A program made the translations under genes and the position numbers. Below, one piece after another: positions 5,653-11,318 of a DNA stretch of 12,014 nt. Numbering within the stretch: the stretch's first letter is position 1; each line of letters starts with the position of its first letter. The stretch is from Kiloniellales bacterium (GTDB taxonomy: Bacteria > Pseudomonadota > Alphaproteobacteria > Kiloniellales > JAKSDN01), in the NCBI GenBank assembly GCA_022360075.1, contig JAKSDN010000440.1:1-12014 (forward strand), written 5' to 3'. The notes below the pieces were generated by a model. It saw only the letters and a list, made by a program, of their open reading frames with translations, searched no databases and was not told the origin of the DNA.

Positions 5653-6060
5653 ATGATCTCGATCCTGCAACTCGGTGAGGTCCTCGTGACGTCGATCCAA
5701 ACGGATCTCGTAGACGAGGCCGCCCTCGGCTTTCAGGCCGACCTTCTGAAGAAAGTCGGTGAAAGCCACGCCGAGGGCGTGGTGATCGACATCACGGCCT
5801 TGGATGTCGTGGACACCTACATGGCGCGCATCATCAACGAGACCGCGAACATGGCCCGGCTTCTGGGGGCCGACGTCGTTCTGACCGGCATGCAGCCCTC
5901 AGTGGCACTTACGCTGGTGGAGATGGGACGCGAGCTGATCGGTGTCGAGACCGCGATGAGCCTCGAGCAGGGCATCCAAAAACTCCAGCACTCCAGAGCG
6001 GGACGGCACGGCCACACTCCCGAGGGACCGGAAGGCGGCGATGGCGAAGGGAGCTCCTAA
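5653..6060 (+). CDS. rsbS: RsbS-like stressosome scaffold protein (single STAS domain)
   Basis: 135 aa, ATG 5653, nine bases after the rsbR stop, with AAGG at 5642-5645. It aligns along its whole STAS domain with Bacillus RsbS (ILQLGEVLVTSIQTDL, GVVIDITALDVVDTYMARI, GADVVLTGMQPSVALTLVEMG, ETAMSLEQGIQKL). The RsbT phosphosite, S59 in B. subtilis, is T55 in VVDTYMA, which remains phosphorylatable. With RsbR it should form the cytoplasmic stressosome shell holding RsbT; phosphorylation of T55 would release the kinase. The C-terminus extends about 20 residues beyond usual RsbS as a polar Gly/His/Glu-rich tail (HSRAGRHGHTPEGPEGGDGE). Part of that tail is encoded by DNA shared with the ribosome binding site and start of rsbT, so it may exist mainly for translational coupling. 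Confidence 0.94.
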   Translation: MISILQLGEVLVTSIQTDLVDEAALGFQADLLKKVGESHAEGVVIDITALDVVDTYMARIINETANMARLLGADVVLTGMQPSVALTLVEMGRELIGVETAMSLEQGIQKLQHSRAGRHGHTPEGPEGGDGEGSS

Positions 6061-6451
6061 GCTCATTCCCATCGAGGTCGAGGAGGACATTGTTCGTGCC
6101 CGGCGGGCTGGGCGAGATATGGCTCGAGAGCTAGGCTTCAGCGCCGCCTATCAGACACGCGTGGCCACCGCGATATCCGAGCTCGCCCGCAACGCTCTCA
6201 CCTACGCCGGCTCCGGCGTCTGCCAAGTGCACGCGCTGCAGGATCCCTGGATCGTCAGCATTCGTGTGACGGTCGTCGACGAGGGGCCGGGCATCGCCGA
6301 CCTGTCGGCAGCCCTGGACGATGGTTTCGCGACGGAAAACGGACTTGGCAAGGGCCTGGCCGGGACCAAGCGCTTGGTCGATGAGTTCCAGGTCACGTCG
6401 CGACCAGGACGAACCCGAGTGACCGTCACCATAAAGAGCGCCCGGCGCTAG
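6041..6451 (+). CDS. rsbT: RsbT-like switch protein / serine-threonine kinase (GHKL ATPase fold)
   Basis: 136 aa, ATG 6041, overlapping the end of rsbS by 20 bp, with GGAAGG at 6030-6035. It matches RsbT closely: EEDIVRARRAGRDMARELGFS, the N-box TAISELARNALTYAG, the G1 box VDEGPGIADL, and the G2 ATP-lid NGLGKGLAGTKRLVDEF. In the B. subtilis system RsbT phosphorylates RsbS and RsbR, leaves the stressosome, and activates RsbU by binding its N-terminal domain. A matching RsbU-type N-terminal domain is encoded at 7484 in this same operon, making that protein the probable target. Overlap with rsbS would keep kinase and scaffold in step. The C-terminus (VTVTIKSARR) lacks the IKWLR-type ending seen in Bacillus RsbT, which the second kinase partly retains. 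Confidence 0.93.
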   Translation: MAKGAPKLIPIEVEEDIVRARRAGRDMARELGFSAAYQTRVATAISELARNALTYAGSGVCQVHALQDPWIVSIRVTVVDEGPGIADLSAALDDGFATENGLGKGLAGTKRLVDEFQVTSRPGRTRVTVTIKSARR

Positions 6452-6477
6452 AGGATTCCAGGGAGCCAGCGGAGATC

Positions 6478-6909
6478 ATGACCAGCCAACCAAGCTCGTC
6501 CGACGCCGTTGGCGCGACGGTCATCAGGGTGACGACGGATCAGGACGTCACCTGGGCATGGCAGGAGGCGCTGCGCCAGGTCGACAACATGGCATTTACC
6601 TCCGCTGCGTCGCACCACCTCGCCACCGGTGTCTCGGAACTTGCGCAGAACTTGGTCAAGCACGCGACCGAGGGCGGGCGCATAACGCTTGCGCCAATCT
6701 GCCGGGCGGGAATCGAGGGGGTCGAGGTCACCGCGGAGGATCACGGACCCGGGATAGAAGACGTTCCACGCGCCATGGAAGATGGCTACTCCACGAACGG
6801 AGGCCTCGGCGGCGGCTTGCCCGCGGTTCGGCGCCTGATGGACGAGTTCGAGATCACCTCCACTTTGGGCACCGGCACGCGCGTCGTGGCCAGGATCTGG
6901 AAGAAATGA
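6478..6909 (+). CDS. Second RsbT-like anti-sigma-factor-type kinase (GHKL/HATPase_c)
   Basis: 143 aa, ATG 6478, 26 bp after the rsbT stop, with GGGAG and GGAG upstream. All kinase motifs are present: N-box TGVSELAQNLVKHA, G1 EDHGPGIEDV, and G2 STNGGLGGGLPAVRRLMDEFEI. The G2 region is closer to Bacillus RsbT (STSGGLGAGLPGVKRLMDEF) than the first kinase is, while the N-terminal half is less similar and lacks the ELGF segment. Two such kinases in tandem occur in other proteobacterial Rsb clusters. It could phosphorylate RsbR or RsbS at a second site, compete for the same partner, or form a heterodimer with the first kinase; the sequence does not decide. Its stop overlaps the next start (ATGA, 6906-6909). 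Confidence 0.9.
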   Translation: MTSQPSSSDAVGATVIRVTTDQDVTWAWQEALRQVDNMAFTSAASHHLATGVSELAQNLVKHATEGGRITLAPICRAGIEGVEVTAEDHGPGIEDVPRAMEDGYSTNGGLGGGLPAVRRLMDEFEITSTLGTGTRVVARIWKK

Positions 6910-7487
6910 AAGCCGGGATCTCACAGCGCGCGCTGGGCGACGCGCCCTACTGCGGCGACCTCTGCGCGTCCTGGACCAGCGGCTCCAAGACGATCCTGTG
7001 CATCGTCGACGGGCTGGGACACGGGCGAGCCGCCGCCGCCGCCGCCGAGGCCGCGATAAGCTATGTCGACAGCCATCTCGAGGGCCCACTCCCGGAAATC
7101 TTCGAGGGATGCGATCGCGCGATCTCGGCGACGCGCGGTGTCGCCATGGCGATCGTCGAAGCCGATATCGGCGCGTGCCGACTCTCCTACGCCTGCATCG
7201 GCAACACGCGGGGACAGCTCTACGGCAAACGGACGATACGGCTACAGAGTCAATACGGCATCGTGGGCGGTGGGTTCCGAACGCTGACCGCCGCTTCGAT
7301 AGCCTATGATCCGGAAGATATCCTGGTGCTCTGGACCGACGGCGTCTCCGATGACGTCGATATCTCTCGTTACGGCCCGAAGGACCTGGCCGAGCCCCAG
7401 CGCCTCGCCGAACGCGTGATCGAGGACCACGCACTCGGAACGGACGATGCCGCTGTCTTGGTCTTCTTGGACCCGAATCTACGATGA
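6906..7487 (+). CDS. rsbX: RsbX-like PP2C/SpoIIE-family serine-threonine phosphatase
   Basis: 193 aa from ATG 6906, which overlaps the preceding stop as ATGA and has GGAAG at 6899-6903. The frame stays open upstream, but that part is a shadow of the kinase gene. Length and layout match RsbX (about 199 aa): a minimal PP2C domain without sensor. The metal-binding acidic residues are in place: D18 (APYCGDLC), D35 in DGLGHG, D145 in WTDGVSDD, and D180/D181 in GTDDAAVLV. RsbX removes phosphates from RsbS and RsbR, returning the stressosome to its resting state and recapturing RsbT. Its place after the kinases and before the output gene fits that feedback role. It is not the RsbU output phosphatase, because it lacks the RsbT-binding N-terminal domain, which is instead on the next protein. 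Confidence 0.9.
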   Translation: MKAGISQRALGDAPYCGDLCASWTSGSKTILCIVDGLGHGRAAAAAAEAAISYVDSHLEGPLPEIFEGCDRAISATRGVAMAIVEADIGACRLSYACIGNTRGQLYGKRTIRLQSQYGIVGGGFRTLTAASIAYDPEDILVLWTDGVSDDVDISRYGPKDLAEPQRLAERVIEDHALGTDDAAVLVFLDPNLR

Positions 7488-9475
7488 GCAAGAATGGCAT
7501 ACAGCAGCGCTACGCGACGCTGCTGCAGAGCTACGTCGTCACCCGAGGCGAGACCGAGCTCGCGACCCTGGCAGCCCTGGGGCGCGAAGCTCTTTTGATC
7601 GGGCTGCCACCGGAGGAAATCGCCGAGCTTCATACGGCCGTGCTGGCGAAACTGGCGGCGACCACGCCGGCACTTCTGTCCCGCGACTTTGTCGACGCCA
7701 CCTCGCCTCCCCTCATCGAAGTCCTCATGGCCTACGGGCTGGCTTTTCGCGAGGAGGCCGCGCGCCGCGAGGCCCTGGTCGAGGCCTTGCGGTCGAGCGA
7801 AGAGCTCTACCGGCAGATGTTCCACGGCAACAAGATCCTGCAGCTCCTCATCGACCCCGAGGACGGGCTCATCGTCGATGCCAATCCCGCGGCGGAGGAG
7901 TACTTCCTGTGCTCCATGGCCGACATGAAAGGCCTTCACTTGGCCGATATCACGGCAGACACCGCGGAGATCGTCGAAGAGGCTCTCTCGAAAGCCAGGA
8001 TGGAGGACTACGGTTACTTCGTGTTCCGACAGCAGCTCGGCAACGGCGCTCTCCGCGACGTCGAGGTCTACTCCAGTCACGTCGTCATCAAGGGCCGCAG
8101 GCGCCTCCACTGGATCATCCACGACATCACAGATCGCAAGCGAATCGAGGCGGCCATACACCATATGGCGAAGCATGACGCGCTGACGAACCTGCCGAAC
8201 CGTTTCTTGTTCCAGGAGAGGCTGCAGGAGGCATTGGTCAGTTCGAGCCGTTTGGATCGGCTGGTGGCGATCCTCTTTCTCGACCTCGACCACTTCAAGG
8301 ACATCAACGATACTCTGGGCCACCCGATCGGCGATCTGCTGCTGAAGGAAGTGGCCAAGCGGCTTCGCGGTTGCGCTCGGGAGATAGACACCGTCGCCCG
8401 CCTCAGCGGCGACGAGTTCGCGGTCATCGCCAACCACCTCGAACAGGTCGACAGCGCCACCGTGTTGGCGAAACGGATCATCGACTCCCTGGCCGAGCCC
8501 TTCACGCTCGACGCCCATCAGGTGCATAGCGGCGCCAGCATCGGCATCACGATCTTTCCGTCCGACGGCACGGAGGCCGACCATCTGCTTAAGAATGCCG
8601 ATCTGGCGCTTTACCGGGCCAAGGGCAGGAGCCGAAACACCTACCAGTTCTACGACGAACAGATGCAGGCCGAGGTGCAGATTCGCAAAGCGCTCGAGTT
8701 CGAGCTGCGCCAGGGGCTGGAGCAGCAACAGCTAACCGTCCACTTCCAGCCTCAGATCAACCTGCTGACCGGACGGGTCGTCGGAGCAGAAGCCCTGGTC
8801 CGTTGGCATCATCCGGTTCGCGGGCTGGTACCGCCGGACGAGTTCATTCCCCTGGCCGAAGAGACGGGCATGATCACGACCCTCGGGGAATGGGTCCTGT
8901 CGACCGCCTGCAAGCAGATCAAGCTCTGGCAGTCTCAGGGCCTCCCGGCGCTCCAGGTCGCCGTCAACGTCTCGCCTCGCCAGTTTCAGCAGAAGGACTT
9001 CGCCGACAGCGTCGACCGAATTCTCGCGGAGACCGGGTTCGATTCCCGCTACCTGGAGATCGAGCTGACCGAAGGGCACTTGGCGGAAGACGTCAACGAA
9101 GCCATAAGAATCCTCACCCTGCTCAAGACGAACGGCTTGTGCATCTCCATCGACGACTTCGGGACCGGCTACTCGTCCTTGAGCCAGCTCAAGCACATGC
9201 CGGTCGATACCTTGAAGATCGATCGCTGCTTCATCCGGGACATGGTGACGGACCCCGACGATGCAGCGATCGCAGAGACCATCATCAAGCTGGGGCACAG
9301 TCTGGGACTGCGCATCATCGCCGAGGGCGTGGAATCCGAGGAGCAGATTGCCCACCTTCGCCGCAATGGCTGTGATGTCGTGCAAGGCTATTTCTACAGC
9401 AAGCCCCTGCCGGCGCGGGAATTCCAAGATTGGTTCTCGAACTTCGCCGCCCGGGAGTTCGAGAAAACCGGCTGA
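7484..9475 (+). CDS. Stressosome output: RsbU-N-terminal domain - PAS - GGDEF (SGDEF) - EAL c-di-GMP enzyme
   Basis: 663 aa, ATG 7484 overlapping the rsbX stop (ATGA). Residues about 5-95 are an RsbU-type N-terminal RsbT-binding domain (YATLLQSYVVTRGETELATL, GLPPEEIAELHTAVL, PLIEVLMAYGLAFREEAARR), followed by a coiled coil and a PAS domain (about 107-225). The GGDEF domain (about 226-385) has HDALTNLPNR, metal site FLDLDHFKDINDTLGH, signature SGDEF at 308-312 (first Gly replaced by Ser), and a product-inhibition I-site R299-E-I-D302 five residues before it. The EAL domain (about 404-650) appears fully active: E436 in EALVRW, NVSPRQF, ELTEGHL, D557-D558 in DDFGTGYSS, LKIDR, EGVES, QGY. It has no membrane segment. 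It should make or degrade c-di-GMP in the cytosol, and RsbT binding to its N-terminus is the expected switch. Net activity cannot be read from sequence. Last gene of the operon. Confidence 0.93.
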   Translation: MSKNGIQQRYATLLQSYVVTRGETELATLAALGREALLIGLPPEEIAELHTAVLAKLAATTPALLSRDFVDATSPPLIEVLMAYGLAFREEAARREALVEALRSSEELYRQMFHGNKILQLLIDPEDGLIVDANPAAEEYFLCSMADMKGLHLADITADTAEIVEEALSKARMEDYGYFVFRQQLGNGALRDVEVYSSHVVIKGRRRLHWIIHDITDRKRIEAAIHHMAKHDALTNLPNRFLFQERLQEALVSSSRLDRLVAILFLDLDHFKDINDTLGHPIGDLLLKEVAKRLRGCAREIDTVARLSGDEFAVIANHLEQVDSATVLAKRIIDSLAEPFTLDAHQVHSGASIGITIFPSDGTEADHLLKNADLALYRAKGRSRNTYQFYDEQMQAEVQIRKALEFELRQGLEQQQLTVHFQPQINLLTGRVVGAEALVRWHHPVRGLVPPDEFIPLAEETGMITTLGEWVLSTACKQIKLWQSQGLPALQVAVNVSPRQFQQKDFADSVDRILAETGFDSRYLEIELTEGHLAEDVNEAIRILTLLKTNGLCISIDDFGTGYSSLSQLKHMPVDTLKIDRCFIRDMVTDPDDAAIAETIIKLGHSLGLRIIAEGVESEEQIAHLRRNGCDVVQGYFYSKPLPAREFQDWFSNFAAREFEKTG

Positions 9476-9516
9476 CCGGCGGCCGGCCGGGCCGGCGCCT
9501 TGGGATCGAGAAACCG
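9476..9516. terminator. GC-rich inverted repeat between convergent genes
   Basis: This 41-bp gap separates the ends of the GGDEF-EAL gene and the minus-strand cytochrome. It contains overlapping CCGGC/GCCGG repeats (9474-9496) able to fold into several hairpins on either strand, so it may serve as a shared terminator. No T-tract is present. Confidence 0.3.
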
Positions 9517-10005
9517 CTAGCGCCGGCCGAGCGCGATGCCGTGCAGGGCATCGTAGAGCAGGGCAGCCTCCTCGGGCGTTGCGCGGCCGTGGTGCAGCAA
9601 GAAGGTCTGGATGTCGCGACCGCTGTAGCGGCCGAACAGCCGGCCGTCGCGCAGGATGAGGCTACTGCGCACCAGGCCGCGGGCGCGCGGATGACAGATC
9701 GCGCAGTCCTGCTGGAACAGGCCGCCGGCCTCGACCTGCTTGGTCAAGACCTCGACGAACAGCGCGGTCTGCTCGGCATCGAGACCGCCCTTGTGCCGGC
9801 GCAGGAAGGGCGCGATCTCCTGGCCCGATTCGCGGCCGCGCAAGACACCGTCGCTGAGGACCAGGTTTTCCCGCGCGAAGTCGCCGGCGTGCCCATGGCA
9901 ACCGGTGCAGCGGGCCTCGAACAGCTCGTGAAAGTCCTCGGCCGCGCCAGTCGTCGCTGGTGCGAGCGACAGCAAGAGTGCCAGAGTCAGAGAGAGCAGC
10001 CGCAT
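9517..10005 (-). CDS. Periplasmic diheme cytochrome c with duplicated monoheme module
   Basis: 162 aa from ATG 10005; in-frame ATG 10014 and TTG 10020 are alternatives, but GGGGATGGG lies at ribosome-binding distance from 10005. Residues 1-22 are a Sec signal peptide (MRLLSLTLALLLSLAPATTGAA, cut near AA-ED). Two heme c sites follow: C33-TGC-H37 and C101-AIC-H105. The mature protein is an internal tandem duplication. After each CxxCH comes the same pattern: NLVLSDGVLRGRESGQEIAPFL in the first half and SLILRDGRLFGRYSGRDIQTFL in the second, then a Glu/Ala-rich helix (DAEQTALFVEVL, PEEAALLYDAL). It is probably a soluble electron carrier in the periplasm; the redox partner is unknown and no oxidase or dehydrogenase gene is adjacent. 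No Met-ligand motif is obvious; His71 and the His pair at LLHH are possible sixth ligands. It converges on the stressosome operon. Confidence 0.9.
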   Translation of the reverse strand: MRLLSLTLALLLSLAPATTGAAEDFHELFEARCTGCHGHAGDFARENLVLSDGVLRGRESGQEIAPFLRRHKGGLDAEQTALFVEVLTKQVEAGGLFQQDCAICHPRARGLVRSSLILRDGRLFGRYSGRDIQTFLLHHGRATPEEAALLYDALHGIALGRR

Positions 10006-10018
10006 ACAACCCATCCCC

Positions 10019-10043
10019 AAAAAGGCGTAGACCGGGCGCCTTT
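10019..10043 (-). terminator. Intrinsic terminator-like hairpin directly upstream of the cytochrome start
   Basis: Read on the minus strand, AAAGGCG (10043-10037), a 9-nt loop and CGCCTTT (10027-10021) form a 7-bp stem ending in a run of five T (10023-10019). It lies downstream of the GlxA/AraC gene and could end that transcript. Its T-run ends about 14 nt before the cytochrome ATG at 10005, so it would also sit in the cytochrome leader unless that promoter overlaps it. Confidence 0.55.
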
Positions 10044-10138
10044 CCCTTCGACTGGTTCAGAATGGGGTTTCTCCTCGGCGCCATCCTTGATCCATCTCAC
10101 CCTGCGACTGCGCCTTACCCGAAACCGTGGGGCCCGGT

Positions 10139-11182
10139 TCAACGCTTGGCGGATCGCCGTGGCTTGGTGCCGGTCTTTCTCAGGCGTGCTTGACGAAACC
10201 GCTGAGGCGTCTCGCCGAACGCCCGCTTGAACCAGCGAATGAAGTGGGCGCAATCGGCGAAACCGCATTCGTAGGCGATCTCGGTCATCGAACGGCTCGT
10301 GTTGAGCACGCGCCAGCGGGCGTGTTGCAGGCGCATCTCGCGCCAGAGCTCGGCGGGAGACATGTCGCTGTGTGCGCGAAAGGCCCGGTCGAGCTGGCTT
10401 ACACTCACGCCGAGCTGACGGGCGAGGTCGCGCACGGAGCTCGGCTCGGCCAGACTGCGCCGCATCAACTGCACGGCGCGCTCGACGCGCTGGTCGCCGC
10501 AGCTTTCCAGCTCGTCATAGGGAAGGCGCGGGATATGGTGTGCCACCCTATGCTGATCGACGATCATGTCTGCAAGGCCTTTCAAGGCCCGTGCCCTGCC
10601 GCTGTAGCGCGTGATGAGCTCGACCGCGACATCGATAGCGGCGGTGCCGCCCGGGCAGGTGATGACATCGCCGTCGAAAACGTAGATCTCGTGAGTCGTG
10701 ACCTTGACCTTCGGATAGCGTTCGATGAACTCCGCACGGTGCCGGAAATGCACCGCGCAGCGCTTACCATCCAGCAGGCCGGCCTCAGCCATCGCGAAGC
10801 AGCCCGTGCACAGGCCGGCGACGGGCACGCGCCGACGAGCGGCTTCCTTTAGGAAAGCGAATGTCTCGGGCGCATGTTGGGAGAATGCTGGGACCAGTCC
10901 GCCGACGATGACCACGATGTCGAATTCCGTGGGGTCGCCATAGGTCTGCCAGGGCGTGACCGCGGCACCGCAGCTCGACGGTATGGGCGTCAGGCTCGGC
11001 CCCAGAATCCGCCACTGGCAATAGATCTGCCGGCTGCGGTCGCCCTCATCGGCCGCATGGCGCAACGTGTCGACGAAACCGGCGAAGGGCAGCAAGGTGA
11101 AGCGCGGCGACAGGACGAAGCCGACGCGAAGGTCCGGATTTATCGCTCCACCATCAGGTGGGATCGCTTCCGTCAGGTCCAT
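10139..11182 (-). CDS. GlxA-type transcriptional regulator (DJ-1/PfpI-like domain + AraC HTH)
   Basis: 347 aa from ATG 11182 (MDLTEAIPPDGG). The frame is open upstream only as an antisense shadow of the proline-racemase gene. Residues about 18-195 are a class I glutamine amidotransferase-like (DJ-1/PfpI) domain with VGFVLSPRFTLLPFAGFVDTLR, DIVVIVGGL, the nucleophile-elbow C125 in GLCTGCFAMAEAGLLDG, and the closing CPGGTAAIDVAVELI. Residues about 229-330 are a two-HTH AraC domain (SVRDLARQLGVSVSQLDRAFRAHSDMSPAELWREMRL, then MTEIAYECGFADCAHFIRWFKRAFGETPQRFR). Known relatives such as GbdR, CdhR and other GlxA regulators sense amines and amino-acid derivatives. It is divergent from a proline-racemase-family gene, which is its most likely target, so a hydroxyproline or proline-betaine type inducer is a reasonable inference. 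Candidate direct-repeat sites lie in the shared 136-bp promoter region. Confidence 0.92.
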   Translation of the reverse strand: MDLTEAIPPDGGAINPDLRVGFVLSPRFTLLPFAGFVDTLRHAADEGDRSRQIYCQWRILGPSLTPIPSSCGAAVTPWQTYGDPTEFDIVVIVGGLVPAFSQHAPETFAFLKEAARRRVPVAGLCTGCFAMAEAGLLDGKRCAVHFRHRAEFIERYPKVKVTTHEIYVFDGDVITCPGGTAAIDVAVELITRYSGRARALKGLADMIVDQHRVAHHIPRLPYDELESCGDQRVERAVQLMRRSLAEPSSVRDLARQLGVSVSQLDRAFRAHSDMSPAELWREMRLQHARWRVLNTSRSMTEIAYECGFADCAHFIRWFKRAFGETPQRFRQARLRKTGTKPRRSAKR

Positions 11183-11203
11183 CGACTGGTGATCCGGATT
11201 CGA

Positions 11204-11231
11204 GAAATATTCAATAGACTGCGCGAAATAT
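11204..11231. promoter_or_regulatory. Direct repeats spaced 21 bp, candidate AraC-type operator
   Basis: GAAATAT occurs at 11204-11210 and 11225-11231, exactly 21 bp apart. The similarity continues downstream (GAAATATTCAAT versus GAAATATCCTAT). Two-turn direct repeats of this spacing are the usual binding mode of AraC-family dimers. The AT-rich site lies between the regulator start (11182) and the enzyme start (11319). Confidence 0.5.
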
Positions 11232-11318
11232 CCTATCACTGCGATTCCGCTTCCCCTAGCGTCTGCGGCCGCGGCCTTTTCACTGTCCTGGACGGACCGA
11301 CGGCGGGGGAGGCACCGG

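Noticed and set aside
6558..6905. Longer N-terminus for rsbX
   Set aside because: The upstream in-frame extension is the +1 frame of the kinase gene and reads as Arg/Gly-rich noise; ATG 6906 gives the normal RsbX length and an ATGA overlap.
6448..7500. Minus-strand open frame of 350 codons
   Set aside because: Arg/Pro-rich shadow of the second kinase and rsbX genes.
7370..8728. Long minus-strand open frame of 452 codons
   Set aside because: It lies antisense to rsbX and the GGDEF-EAL gene, whose motifs are unambiguous; low-complexity shadow.
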